Shown in pieces: positions 18,372 to 26,831 of a stretch of 47,335 nucleotides of DNA. This DNA comes from Rhodothermales bacterium. GTDB taxonomy: Bacteria; Bacteroidota; Rhodothermia; Rhodothermales; JABDKH01. Location of the stretch: the NCBI GenBank assembly GCA_013002165.1, contig JABDKO010000126.1:1-47335 (forward strand), given 5' to 3'. Within the stretch, counting starts at the first letter, position 1, and each line of letters starts with the position of its first letter. A model generated the notes under the pieces. It made no database searches. It had not been told where the DNA came from and was given only the letters and a program-made list of their open reading frames with translations. The position numbers and the translations under genes are program-made.

Positions 18372-19136
18372 CTAATTCCCCAGATAAAACTCGAGTATGT
18401 CATCAATGAGTGGTGCCCAGTTGTTCCAGTCATGACTGGCTTCTACCTCAACGTATTCCAACTCAGCACCGGTCTTGTCGAGAATTATCTTAAACCGACG
18501 GGTCGCTTCCAGATTGTCCCTGATCGTGCCGGTAGACAGAAATATCTTCAGATCCAATGGCTCGCTGCTTTCGTATTCCGGAAGAATCGAACGGACAGGA
18601 TGAAGAGCGGGAGATTGCATTGCAATGCCTCGAAACGTATCTGCCGCATACAGGCCGAAACAGGCAGAGTTCAGGGCTCCAAACGAAAGACCAAGCATGA
18701 TCCTGTCATCCCTGTCTCCCGATGTCTTGTACTGGCCATCAATGTATGGCACCAATTCATCTGTGATGAATGCGATATAGTCGCGGTTACAGAAAAACTG
18801 GCTGTTGCGTCGGTTGTTTGACGGATTATATGGATCCCGATTGTCGATGAAAACGACGATTGCTGGCTTGATTTTTCCTGCTTGAACAAGCTGGTCCATC
18901 ACCTTGTGGACCTTTCCGTTCTGGATGTACCACTGCCCGTCCGTCACGTAGATGACGGGCAGACTATCTAAATCAGAATAGCCACCGGGTGTGTACACAC
19001 GATAATGAAGGTCGTATCCCAGCTTCTGGCTCTTGAAGATCTTGTTATAGCTGAGATCACTATCACTTGATAACGAATGTGCTGCAGTCGGTGCGAGCAG
19101 GGAAAGCAATACAGCGAAGTGCAGTACTCTTTTCAT
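18372..19136 (-). CDS. Secreted esterase-D/enterochelin-esterase-like alpha/beta hydrolase
   Basis: 254 aa. Residues 1-20 are a signal peptide (MKRVLHFAVLLSLLAPTAAH). The mature protein has LPVIYVTDGQWYI, a nucleophile elbow GLSFGALNSA (S151) and SHDWNNW near the C-terminus supplying the catalytic His. This is the PF00756-type esterase layout. Substrate unknown. It starts 94 bp downstream of the winged-helix/propeller regulator and runs into recQ after 51 bp on the same strand. Confidence 0.85.
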   Translation of the reverse strand: MKRVLHFAVLLSLLAPTAAHSLSSDSDLSYNKIFKSQKLGYDLHYRVYTPGGYSDLDSLPVIYVTDGQWYIQNGKVHKVMDQLVQAGKIKPAIVVFIDNRDPYNPSNNRRNSQFFCNRDYIAFITDELVPYIDGQYKTSGDRDDRIMLGLSFGALNSACFGLYAADTFRGIAMQSPALHPVRSILPEYESSEPLDLKIFLSTGTIRDNLEATRRFKIILDKTGAELEYVEVEASHDWNNWAPLIDDILEFYLGN

Positions 19137-19230
19137 GGATCTGTGCGAATCGATTGGAACGAAACGAAAAGTACTACAGCGACTTTACTACCCAAAGGCA
19201 TTTTCTTGCCCACCACAAACGAACCGGGGA

Positions 19231-21420
19231 TCAACCGTTTTCTTCCATCAGGACAATGTCCGATTCGCTTCGATCAATTCGGGAGAAGAGTAGCCATTTG
19301 CCATCTGAAGAGACAGAGAAGCTGGGATCGTCGGGGACGTTCGTAAGAGTGGCGATGTTTCGTGAACGCCGTGTTCGAAAACTGTAGAACGTCACGAGAG
19401 CCTTGCCCTGAAACCTTCTGATTAAATATATCCCGTCGTTTGTTATCTCCCAGTTTCCCCAGTCTGTCGGTTCCAGCGAATCGAGGACCATCGACACTTC
19501 GTCGGACTCAACATCAATTTTCCAGATACCGGGCTCGTTTGGCCTGACGAAATACACAGATGCTCCATCCTCTGACTCAAATGCCGCGAGTCCGCCAATC
19601 GACGTGACCTGCACGGGATCTTCCTCAAGTTTCGTGAGGTCCTTGCGCCAGATTTGATATCCACTACTCCGGTTGGAAGAGAAATACAGGAAGCGACCAT
19701 CAGCGCTCCACGACGGCGAAATATCTTCTGCCGGCGATTCGACAACGGGCTGGGGAGTTCCACCGGCGGCATCCACTGTATAAATGTCTGCAGCTCCATC
19801 TTGCCACGCCACGAATGCAATCTTGTTGCCATCCGGCGACCAGCGTGGCATGCTCGTCAGGGGTGCACCCATAGTCGTCAATTGAACCGCTCCCTCACCC
19901 CGGTCATCCGCAGTCCAAACCTCATAGTTGCCCGATTGGTCGGAAACAAATGCGATCTTGCTTCCATCTTTCGAGATATCGGGGTTAGAATCCCAACGGG
20001 TAGACGCTATCACCGAGCCGGGGGTTATCCCGATATCATAGCGCCAGATATTAACATCCGACGTCTGGCGTGCAAATGTCAGCAGGTTGCCGCCGGCTGA
20101 AGTAGATACCTGACTGACGCTGGCATCGTCGCCCGCAGAGGCTATCCACTCCGGCGTACCTCCGCCACGTGATATTCTCCATAGGCTGGAGGTCCCACCG
20201 CGCATTGACGCGAATACAATGTTATTGTCCGACCATGCAAGCCCGGTTACTTCCGTGAAGTCAGAAGTCAATCGACGAGGCTCACCGCCGGTTGTCGGAA
20301 CGGAATATATATCCTGAATCTGACCGGACACTCCGCGAACGAATGCCAGTGCTCCGCCATCTTTGGAAAATGACGGTGCAGTATCGCCATGGTAGTACCG
20401 GGGCGGATGCGTCAACTCTACAATTTCGAGAGTCTCGACAGAGAGCAGGTACAGGCTGTATGCACCATAAACTTCGTTCTGAGCACTCACCGCGAGCTTC
20501 GATCCATCGGGCGACCAAACGATATTGCTGATGGAGCGAACTCCGAAGGCGGCAACTTCCCGAATAGGCCCGGGAAGCGCAGGGACAATCTGGATACTGT
20601 TGAGGCCGTCCTTTGAAGCGATGTACGCAATTTTCAAACCATCCGGTGACCAGGAAGGGCTACGCTCATCTCCGTCTGATGTCGTCAGTTGAAGCGGAGT
20701 TTCACCGCCAATTTGTTTTACGTAGATGTCAAAACCATCGCCGGCACCAGTCCACGAGAATGCTACACGTTCCCCGGTCGGGTCAAGAGCGGGATCGAGC
20801 TCTTCCCCGGGAAATGTCGTAAAGGGAACGGTCCGTGGAGGCTGTTCTGCTACCTCGACCGGCCGCAGCCAGTTGGCAAACAGCATGGACGATATAACAA
20901 TTCCGATCAATGCCAGGCCGCTGCCCCATACCCAGGGGGACGACCTGCGCGTCCACACGATCGAAAGCAACTTGAGTGGAGAGCGGATCGAAGAGCTGTC
21001 AGCATCCAGCCAGGCGATCATTTCGTCGTTGTCGCCGCCGGAGGATTGGCCGACTTCAACTCCGTGCAATTCAGGAGTTGCCGGCTCGGTTGGGACGACT
21101 ACAGGCTGAACCAGCCGGTAGCCTCTTTTGCGAATTGTTTCGATGAACTCCGGTTTACGGGGATTATCGCCGAATATCTTCCTGAGCTCCGAAATGCACC
21201 GTGAAAGGACGTCGTCGGTAACTACCGTGCCAGCCCAGACAGATTGCATGAACTGCTCCTTGGATACAGGTCTTCCGCTGTTCTCGGCGAGACAGACCAA
21301 TACCTCCATAACCTTTGGTTCTACCCGAACTGATCGTTCGTCCAGGGTTAGCTGATTCAAAGAAGGTTCAACCAGCCACCCGCCAATTTGAAATGCCGCG
21401 CTCCGCGAGGGGTTGTCCAT
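19231..21420 (-). CDS. CadC-like membrane regulator with TolB-type beta-propeller
   Basis: 729 aa. Residues 8-108 are an OmpR/CadC-type winged helix (VEPKVMEVLVCLAENSGRPVSKEQFMQSVW, then SRCISELRKIFGDN and FIETIRKRGYRL). A linker follows, then one membrane helix at about 163-184, then an extracytoplasmic region with repeated PD40/TolB blades of the type WSPDGLKIAY, WSPDGSKLAV, FSKDGGALAF, WSADGRFLYF. It should bind DNA while sitting in the inner membrane and sense something outside with the propeller. There is no phospho-receiver domain. The esterase gene directly downstream is the most obvious co-regulated gene. A hairpin lies 5 nt before its ATG. Confidence 0.9.
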   Translation of the reverse strand: MDNPSRSAAFQIGGWLVEPSLNQLTLDERSVRVEPKVMEVLVCLAENSGRPVSKEQFMQSVWAGTVVTDDVLSRCISELRKIFGDNPRKPEFIETIRKRGYRLVQPVVVPTEPATPELHGVEVGQSSGGDNDEMIAWLDADSSSIRSPLKLLSIVWTRRSSPWVWGSGLALIGIVISSMLFANWLRPVEVAEQPPRTVPFTTFPGEELDPALDPTGERVAFSWTGAGDGFDIYVKQIGGETPLQLTTSDGDERSPSWSPDGLKIAYIASKDGLNSIQIVPALPGPIREVAAFGVRSISNIVWSPDGSKLAVSAQNEVYGAYSLYLLSVETLEIVELTHPPRYYHGDTAPSFSKDGGALAFVRGVSGQIQDIYSVPTTGGEPRRLTSDFTEVTGLAWSDNNIVFASMRGGTSSLWRISRGGGTPEWIASAGDDASVSQVSTSAGGNLLTFARQTSDVNIWRYDIGITPGSVIASTRWDSNPDISKDGSKIAFVSDQSGNYEVWTADDRGEGAVQLTTMGAPLTSMPRWSPDGNKIAFVAWQDGAADIYTVDAAGGTPQPVVESPAEDISPSWSADGRFLYFSSNRSSGYQIWRKDLTKLEEDPVQVTSIGGLAAFESEDGASVYFVRPNEPGIWKIDVESDEVSMVLDSLEPTDWGNWEITNDGIYLIRRFQGKALVTFYSFRTRRSRNIATLTNVPDDPSFSVSSDGKWLLFSRIDRSESDIVLMEENG

Positions 21421-21425
21421 TAATG

Positions 21426-21449
21426 CACTCGGGCATCGAGTGTTTTTTT
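21426..21449 (+). terminator. Hairpin plus T7 tract abutting the regulator start
   Basis: CACTCG (21426-21431), loop GGCAT, CGAGTG (21437-21442), then seven T at 21443-21449. On the plus strand this is a small intrinsic terminator that would stop antisense transcription leaving the regulator gene. On the minus strand the same hairpin ends 5 nt before the regulator ATG at 21420 and would occlude the ribosome site. Which role matters cannot be told from sequence. Confidence 0.5.
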
Positions 21450-21665
21450 ATTGCTTAGAAATGTACCGCGCCTAGACTAGCTTTAACAGAATGCCCTTTT
21501 TACTGTTCCATCGCCATTCCCTCAACCTTTCTACAGTAAAAACTATTCTTTCCCACAGAGAAAATGACGAACAGGTCTGTATCATGATATCGTTCAGCAA
21601 AGGCGATACATGCTTGACTGAACATAAGCAATATACGTACTGATTTCACGCGACGGAGGAATTCC

Positions 21666-21873
21666 CACGGGACGGACCGTACCTGCAGCATGCCGCGCCG
21701 ACAGGTATGGAATTGATAGGACACCAACCGCAGTCCTTTTGTATCAACCGTCCCGTGCGGAACCTGTTACGATTTGATATGCCAAGCACTCGGGTTTAGA
21801 GGAGTTCCCCGGTTTTCTTGGTCATATGGGTGGAGCCCTATCCCACTATCTCCGGGGCTCCACCCTTTTTTTT
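21666..21873 (+). ncRNA. Structured leader or small RNA with competing terminator and anti-terminator
   Basis: The plus-strand RNA can form a set of helices. P1: 21666-21675 with 21748-21757, 10 perfect pairs, enclosing P2 (21678-21685 with 21702-21709, one wobble) and P3 (AGGAC 21718-21722 with GTCCT 21733-21737). P4: 21777-21786 with 21817-21827, 10 pairs and one bulged U. Directly abutting P4 is the terminator hairpin. An alternative helix, 21801-21804 plus 21807-21812 with 21852-21861 (10 pairs, 2-nt bulge), uses the 3' arm of the terminator and the interior of P4, so the two states exclude each other. This is attenuator/riboswitch-like. I recognise no known riboswitch class. The 5' end and promoter are uncertain. 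Confidence 0.5.
21828..21873 (+). terminator. Strong intrinsic terminator upstream of the GT2 gene
   Basis: GGGTGGAGCCC (21828-21838) pairs perfectly with GGGCTCCACCC (21855-21865) over a 16-nt loop, followed by eight T (21866-21873). There is no plus-strand gene upstream to terminate, and the next start codon (GTG, 21938) is 64 nt further on. It therefore acts either on a leader RNA of the glycosyltransferase gene or at the 3' end of a small RNA. Confidence 0.88.
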
Positions 21874-21937
21874 GCAACATTAGTCCCCGCCGCCGGGTAG
21901 ATAAGCCGCTTCTCCCTATCAAACCTGATCTTGTTCG

Positions 21938-22972
21938 GTGCCGGCACGCGTTTCCATCATTATCGTCACCTGGAACGGCCTGGAACTTCTAAAGCGCTGT
22001 CTTCCGTCCGTGGTGGCAACGGACTATCCAAACCTTGAGATCATCATCTCGGACAATAATTCGTCCGATGGTTCATCCGAGTGGGTCACGGAGTCTTTTC
22101 CAGACATCAAGGTGTTGCGGCATCCTCAAAACTATGCGTTTTGCCGTGGAAACAACGAGGGGATAAAGGTCGCCACCGGCGATATAGTCGTCCTGCTGAA
22201 TAACGACGTTGAAGTGCCACCGGACTGGCTCAATCCGATAGTTGAAAGCTTTGAGGCGGACCTCTCGATTGGAGCAATTCAACCGAAGTTGCTGCAAATG
22301 GAAAACCGGGATCACTTTGAATACTCGGGCGGTGCGGGTGGACATCTCGACCGTTTTGGCTATCCCTTCACGCGTGGCAGGGTCTTTTTCACAATGGAAA
22401 TGGACAACGGCCAGTATGATGAGACACAGGACATCTTCTGGGCGTCTGGCGCTGCGCTAGCATTGCGCAGAACAGCCATTGACACGGTCGGCCTCCTTGA
22501 CGAGAACTTCGTTCTTCACATGGAAGAGATCGATCTGTGCTGGAGGCTGCAACGCGCCGGATATCGAATTCAGTGTAATACGGCCAGTGTTGTCTATCAC
22601 ATTGGCGGGGCTTCACTACCTCCCTCAGATCCACAGAAGGCGTACTACAATTTCCGAAACAGCCTTATGCTGTTATACAAGAATCTACCAACCGCCGCAT
22701 GGCCGCAGGTCTTCGTAGCAAGGTTGTTACTTGATTCGCTCGCGTGTGTGAGGGCGCTGGTTGTATTTCGTCCACGAGAGGCATGGGCCATTATCAGGGC
22801 ATATGCCGACGGCCACAGGATGAAAAGTTTATATCAGGATGAGCGCCCCCGTGACGGCGACCAGGAGGTCCTACCCGACTATCGGCGGAGTATTGTTATA
22901 GACTACTTCCTGAGACGGCGCCGGCTATTCAGTGACCTCCCGTCAGAGGCCTTCACGATCTTTGAGCCATAA
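21938..22972 (+). CDS. Glycosyltransferase family 2 (rhamnosyltransferase-like)
   Basis: 344 aa, GTG start. GT-A fold: VSIIIVTWNGLELLKRCLPSV at the N-terminus, DNNSSDGSSEWV, GDIVVLLNNDVEVPPDW (the NDV replacing DXD), FWASGAALALRR and FVLHMEEIDLCWRLQRAGY. A hydrophobic-to-amphipathic C-terminal region follows. It resembles WbbL-type transferases that act on surface polysaccharide. It stands alone, preceded by the attenuator-like leader, and its last 20 bp overlap the convergent EamA gene. Confidence 0.9.
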   Translation: MPARVSIIIVTWNGLELLKRCLPSVVATDYPNLEIIISDNNSSDGSSEWVTESFPDIKVLRHPQNYAFCRGNNEGIKVATGDIVVLLNNDVEVPPDWLNPIVESFEADLSIGAIQPKLLQMENRDHFEYSGGAGGHLDRFGYPFTRGRVFFTMEMDNGQYDETQDIFWASGAALALRRTAIDTVGLLDENFVLHMEEIDLCWRLQRAGYRIQCNTASVVYHIGGASLPPSDPQKAYYNFRNSLMLLYKNLPTAAWPQVFVARLLLDSLACVRALVVFRPREAWAIIRAYADGHRMKSLYQDERPRDGDQEVLPDYRRSIVIDYFLRRRRLFSDLPSEAFTIFEP

Positions 22973-23843
22973 TCCCCAGGACCAATCCGACCAGTACGGT
23001 GATCAGGCCGACGGCGGACAACGGAAGTGGTATCTCGGAAAAAAGAATAAACGCATACACGGATCCCGCCACGGGCTCGAACAGCGTAAGTAAACCGAGA
23101 AAAGACGCATCAAAGTATTTCACTGCATAATTGAACGAGCCGTGTCCGATTATCTGAGGAATCAATCCCATCAAGGCACACAAAACATACGTTTTGGTTG
23201 ACAGCCCAAGGAGCGGTGCGCCTCCAATAAGTGCCGCCCCTACAATCACGATCATGACAACCGTGTACATGCCGAAAACGTACGGCAGCCATGAAAGACG
23301 TTTTCGAACAGCTCGACCGATTAGCAGATACAGGCTTACAAGGAAGGCTGCCACAAAGGCCAGAGCATTTCCGAGCAGCGGATTGGCCTGGGGTGAACCG
23401 GCGCTAGTATCTCCAAGCCCGATGATGATGGCACCACCTACCGCAACGAATATCGCGAAGACAGACAGGCGGCGTAATCTTTCGCCCAGCAGTACAAAAC
23501 CCAGGATAGCAAGAAACAGAGGACTCAGCGAAACAAGAGTTGCCGCACTGGCAACACTCGTATAGTACAGCGACTCGATCCAGAACGTGAAGTGAGCGCC
23601 GAGGAATACTCCAGCTATCACAGTCAATAATATTCCCGTGCGGTCCAATGACCGCAATTGTGGAATGGCAGATCGGACCGAAAACGGCAGTAGGAACAGG
23701 AATGCAAATATCGTCCGCCACGCAGCTACAGAAAGCGCCGGCGCATCCGTACTGTATTTGATGAGAATGGGACTGATGGAAATGCTAAGCAAGCCGAGCG
23801 CCAGCAGAGCGTACACACGGGCTGGACGCCTGGTCTTTTCCAC
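22953..23843 (-). CDS. EamA-family (drug/metabolite) transporter
   Basis: 296 aa, GTG start. Ten hydrophobic helices in two EamA repeats: first repeat from LLSISISPILIKY to IIIGLGD, second from NALAFVAAFLVSLYLLIGR to LVGLVLGIMA. The typical SLSPLFLAILGFVLLGERL and LLTLFEPVAGSVYAFILFSEIPL segments end each repeat. Probably exports a metabolite or amino acid; the substrate is unknown. It follows the DUF4293 gene by 19 bp and the IDH gene before it, forming a three-gene operon. Confidence 0.9.
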   Translation of the reverse strand: MEKTRRPARVYALLALGLLSISISPILIKYSTDAPALSVAAWRTIFAFLFLLPFSVRSAIPQLRSLDRTGILLTVIAGVFLGAHFTFWIESLYYTSVASAATLVSLSPLFLAILGFVLLGERLRRLSVFAIFVAVGGAIIIGLGDTSAGSPQANPLLGNALAFVAAFLVSLYLLIGRAVRKRLSWLPYVFGMYTVVMIVIVGAALIGGAPLLGLSTKTYVLCALMGLIPQIIGHGSFNYAVKYFDASFLGLLTLFEPVAGSVYAFILFSEIPLPLSAVGLITVLVGLVLGIMAQRS

Positions 23844-23862
23844 AGGTTACCTCCGCAAAGGA

Positions 23863-24285
23863 TCAGCGAAGTCGATCCATCGACTTGACCAGTTGAATAT
23901 CCTTGTTTATTGCCCGGCGTGCCAGAAAGAAGAACACGTACGCAAGGAAAGGCAGTAATACAACGGCGAACGTGGCTGAGACAACCGGCGTCGTAGACAC
24001 TCCCGGCAGATTACCACTCAGATAGAGCACGCTGAGCATTGCCACAATAACGAGCAACGTTAGAACCTGAATTACAAGTGTGAGACGATACTGCTTTGAT
24101 CGATCGGAGTGCAGAAAAATAACGGCAAGCGCAGTTGCGGCTGTCAGTCCAGCTACAATCTGTACAATGACATCAACCATCGGGTTAACGGCATCCGTAT
24201 GCAGAAGCCATACGCGAATGTATAGTGGTGCTGCGACGGATATGCTGCCCAGCAGCAGGTAGACAGTTTGAATTCGTTGAATCAT
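23863..24285 (-). CDS. DUF4293-family membrane protein
   Basis: 140 aa with four membrane helices. Starts MIQRIQTVYLLLGSISVA and ends RRAINKDIQLVKSMDRLR, which are the conserved ends of the Bacteroidota-specific DUF4293 family as I know it. Function unknown. It is 12 bp downstream of the isocitrate dehydrogenase gene. Confidence 0.85.
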   Translation of the reverse strand: MIQRIQTVYLLLGSISVAAPLYIRVWLLHTDAVNPMVDVIVQIVAGLTAATALAVIFLHSDRSKQYRLTLVIQVLTLLVIVAMLSVLYLSGNLPGVSTTPVVSATFAVVLLPFLAYVFFFLARRAINKDIQLVKSMDRLR

Positions 24286-24297
24286 TCCGCTTGTGGT

Positions 24298-25314
24298 TTA
24301 GCTCCGCGAAGATATTCGCTCAGCAAGTCTCTCTGCAAATTCAGCCGTTGTGGAACTCCCTCCGACGTCCGAAGTCAGGTGGTCTCCTTCCGCGTAGCAG
24401 CCAAGCAACTCCTCGTGCAGAACATCGGCAGCAGAGACTTCGCCAAGGTGACGGAGCATAAGTTCGCCAGACCTGATCAGTGCGGTTGGGTTTGCAATTC
24501 CCTGGCCCGCGATATCGGGAGCAGAACCATGAACGGCTTCGAATACCGCACAGTCCTCACCGATATTTGCTCCGGCAACGACACCAAGGCCACCCACCAG
24601 CCCGGCACACAGGTCACTGAGGATATCGCCGAACAGGTTGGTGGTGACGACACAGTCATAACGATCAGGGTACATTACAAGCTGCATACACATATTGTCG
24701 ATGATACGATCATTGACCTCTATTTCCGGGTACTCTGCAGCTACGTCTCGACCGATACCAAGAAATAGCGCTCCGGCCTGTTTCAGGATATTCGCCTTGT
24801 GGACCAATGTGATTTTCTTGCGCCCGTGTGTTCGCGCATATTCGAAAGCAAAGTTGATGATACGCTCTGATCCACGCTTCGTGATGCGCGAAATAGTATC
24901 TGCAATTTCAAGCCGCTCGTCAAAGTTTTCAATCCCGGAGTAAAGCCCTTCGGTGTTCTCACGAAAGATCATCAGGTCGACATCCTGGAATGGAGTCTTG
25001 AGGCCGGGCAGTGATTTGCATGGACGAACGTTTGCAAACAAATCCAGTTTTTGCCGAAGGCCTACGTTTACTGATTTGAACCCTTTGCCGATCGGTGTTG
25101 TAATCGGTCCCTTCAGAGCTACGGTGTTTTCTCTAATCGACTCCAGAACATGCTCCGGAAGCGGATTACCAAACTCGGCCATCGCGGCCGCTCCGACCTT
25201 GTCATGACGGTCCCATTTGAAGCTGACTCCAGTAGCTTCAAGAACCGTTACCGTTGCGTCGACTACTTCCGGTCCAATACCATCTCCAGGAAGCAGGGTT
25301 ATGCGATGCGACAT
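24298..25314 (-). CDS. Isocitrate dehydrogenase, NAD type (isocitrate/isopropylmalate family)
   Basis: 338 aa. Begins ITLLPGDGIGPEV. The substrate loop FKSVNVGLRQKLDLFANVRPCKSLPG matches isocitrate dehydrogenases (Ser and Asn of SVN, Arg of LR) more than isopropylmalate dehydrogenases. Metal-binding Asp residues lie in NLFGDILSDLCAGLVGGLG. HGSAPDIAGQGIANP has Asp-Ile where NADP enzymes have Lys-Tyr, so NAD is the likely cofactor. Expected reaction: isocitrate to 2-oxoglutarate and CO2 in the citric acid cycle. Homoisocitrate activity cannot be excluded. Confidence 0.88.
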   Translation of the reverse strand: MSHRITLLPGDGIGPEVVDATVTVLEATGVSFKWDRHDKVGAAAMAEFGNPLPEHVLESIRENTVALKGPITTPIGKGFKSVNVGLRQKLDLFANVRPCKSLPGLKTPFQDVDLMIFRENTEGLYSGIENFDERLEIADTISRITKRGSERIINFAFEYARTHGRKKITLVHKANILKQAGALFLGIGRDVAAEYPEIEVNDRIIDNMCMQLVMYPDRYDCVVTTNLFGDILSDLCAGLVGGLGVVAGANIGEDCAVFEAVHGSAPDIAGQGIANPTALIRSGELMLRHLGEVSAADVLHEELLGCYAEGDHLTSDVGGSSTTAEFAERLAERISSRS

Positions 25315-25390
25315 ATTCAGATTGTCAGGATAAAGTGGGTTGAAATGTGAGATTGTGTCGATGCACTACCGAACACTCAATTTTACAAAT

Positions 25391-25418
25391 AAAAAAAGCT
25401 CCGCCGAAGCGGAGCTTT
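25391..25418 (-). terminator. Intrinsic terminator with UUCG tetraloop after the ExbB-ExbD operon
   Basis: Read on the minus strand, AAAGCTCCGC, loop TTCG, GCGGAGC, then seven T. The stem is 10 bp counting the flanking A/T pairs (25395-25404 with 25409-25418), closed by the very stable C(UUCG)G tetraloop. It sits 37 bp after the second exbD stop and separates that operon from the isocitrate dehydrogenase gene. Confidence 0.92.
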
Positions 25419-25454
25419 AGAAAATCGTCGGAATTGTCTACTTCAAATGCAGGC

Positions 25455-25907
25455 TTACTGCACTATCAGTCTCTTCGTGGAATAATTAATTCGAAGCGTC
25501 CCTGCCTGCCGAAGTTCCTGCTCAACCCCTGTAACGATACCCATTTCAGAAGTCTCGTCTACGCGGAGTGAGACGATGAGTTTAGGTTGCTCGGTGAGCT
25601 TCCTGTACATGATTGTGCGGATGTTGCCCAGATCCTCTACCAGGGCGTCATCAATCTGCACGGCAGTCTCGCCCAGCTGCAATCGTTCAAGTTTCCGCGG
25701 TCCGATCCATATGTATGAAACGAGCCGCTTCTGGTCGATCTTCGTGAGAGCTTCCGCCTGTGGCAGCTGAGTCCGAACTTGCACTGTGGTCTCTCGCAGT
25801 ACAGTCGTAACCATGAAGAAGATCAGCAGCATGAATATGATGTCCGGCAGCGATGCTGTCGGGATATCCTGCTTTGTGTTCGCCTTCTTTTTAAAGTGTG
25901 ATGACAT
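25455..25907 (-). CDS. ExbD/TolR-family protein, second copy
   Basis: 150 aa. A short basic cytoplasmic N-terminus, then TASLPDIIFMLLIFFMVTTVL, the single membrane helix with the proton-pathway Asp (LPDIIF) that marks ExbD/TolR, then a periplasmic domain ending in LRQAGTLRINYSTKRLIVQ. It works with the ExbB-like channel to convert proton motive force into mechanical work at the outer membrane. It is 18 bp downstream of the first exbD and last in the operon. Confidence 0.9.
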   Translation of the reverse strand: MSSHFKKKANTKQDIPTASLPDIIFMLLIFFMVTTVLRETTVQVRTQLPQAEALTKIDQKRLVSYIWIGPRKLERLQLGETAVQIDDALVEDLGNIRTIMYRKLTEQPKLIVSLRVDETSEMGIVTGVEQELRQAGTLRINYSTKRLIVQ

Positions 25908-25925
25908 CAGGTTTGTCTTTTGAGA

Positions 25926-26477
25926 TTACTGTGTGTCAGGCTCCGCGATGGAAATAGCGGCCGGAAACTTTTCCCGGATTTCGTTAGGTCCATCGACGAT
26001 TGCATTCACATAGGCAGTATAGTCGACATGGCCCTTCTGGCGGGCTTCGGAATCCCAGATTTCAAAATATGCCATCCATGTTTCATCGAGAACATCGATG
26101 TAAGCATTATACGGCGTTTGAGCAGCCGTCTTGATGGAAATCACTGCCTTGTTTGGCGACTCGGAGTAGTTCGCTTCGCGCCCGAAGTTTGTGACATGTT
26201 TCTTGATTTCGCCACGCACCATGTTGACTGCAGATGGACGATCCTCGAGCAAGATCTGGCCCTGCTCGTTGATAAGGATCTTCAGCATGTTACGTTCCTT
26301 CACCGGCGGAGGCGTTTCGTCTTCCAGCGGTGGAGGCAGCACCATTCCGATACCTGTATCCACGTCAATCGTTGTCGTCACGAGGAAAAAGATCAGCAGC
26401 AGAAACGCGATATCCGCCATGGAGGCTGTGGGGATCTCCGCTTCTCTACTTTTCTTCTTCTTGAGTAGTCCAGCCAT
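25926..26477 (-). CDS. ExbD/TolR-family protein, first copy
   Basis: 183 aa. N-terminus KKKKSREAEIPTASMADIAFLLLIFFLVTTTI with the conserved Asp in MADIAF. The periplasmic domain is longer than in the second copy and includes a PPPLEDETPPPVKERN proline-rich linker. An AGGAGA ribosome site precedes the ATG. Two different ExbD subunits behind one ExbB is a common Bacteroidota arrangement. Confidence 0.9.
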   Translation of the reverse strand: MAGLLKKKKSREAEIPTASMADIAFLLLIFFLVTTTIDVDTGIGMVLPPPLEDETPPPVKERNMLKILINEQGQILLEDRPSAVNMVRGEIKKHVTNFGREANYSESPNKAVISIKTAAQTPYNAYIDVLDETWMAYFEIWDSEARQKGHVDYTAYVNAIVDGPNEIREKFPAAISIAEPDTQ

Positions 26478-26493
26478 TTGGGTTCTCCTACGG

Positions 26494-26763
26494 TTATTTG
26501 AGTCCTACAATTCCTCTCATACTGGTTAGCAGCATAGAAAGGGCTGCTACGACAATCATGATCAGAACAGTGTAGATAGCTGCAGTAGGCCAGTCGCCAA
26601 GAACGAGACCGAGAACAACCAGGACTATCATTGGAAGCGCAACGGCAGCCATCGACATTGGCTTTACTTTACCCTGCGCAACACTTCTAACTCCAAACAA
26701 TAGCATTGACAGCAGGGAAATCCCTACCAGGACAAGTACTATCCAGATTCCTATCGTGGGCAT
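26494..26763 (-). CDS. Small three-helix membrane protein between ExbB and ExbD
   Basis: 89 aa, mostly hydrophobic: helices at about residues 4-24 (GIWIVLVLVGISLLSMLLFG), 37-56 (SMAAVALPMIVLVVLGLVLG) and 61-82 (AAIYTVLIMIVVAALSMLL). No known domain recognised. Its fixed position 68 bp after exbB and 16 bp before exbD suggests it is part of, or assembles with, the energy-transducing complex. Confidence 0.8.
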   Translation of the reverse strand: MPTIGIWIVLVLVGISLLSMLLFGVRSVAQGKVKPMSMAAVALPMIVLVVLGLVLGDWPTAAIYTVLIMIVVAALSMLLTSMRGIVGLK

Positions 26764-26831
26764 ATTGCCTCTTCGGATTAAGTTTAACTTTTAGCGAGAC
26801 CGCTTACGGGCGGCTCCACGTTTCTCCGTAG

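Noticed and set aside
17738-18409. 223-codon open frame on the plus strand
   Set aside because: Antisense to recQ and low-complexity in Arg/Ser/Pro; a shadow of the helicase gene.
21578-21623. Interleaved 6-bp pairings (21578-21583 with 21605-21610; 21592-21597 with 21618-21623) suggesting a pseudoknot
   Set aside because: Six-base pairings are expected by chance in a gap this size, and a simpler hairpin (TATCG with CGATA) competes; not strong enough without comparative data.
21500-21727. 75-codon frame on the minus strand in the gap before the GT2 gene
   Set aside because: No ribosome site, no helix or domain pattern, and it runs through the proposed structured RNA; the RNA reading explains the region better.
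21828-21838. Resemblance of GGGTGGAGCCC to the T-box sequence AGGGTGGNACCGCG
   Set aside because: Only the GGGTGG core fits; no specifier stem features, and the downstream gene is a glycosyltransferase rather than an amino-acid gene.
25920-26468. 182-codon open frame on the plus strand
   Set aside because: Antisense to the first exbD; no domain seen and no ribosome site.
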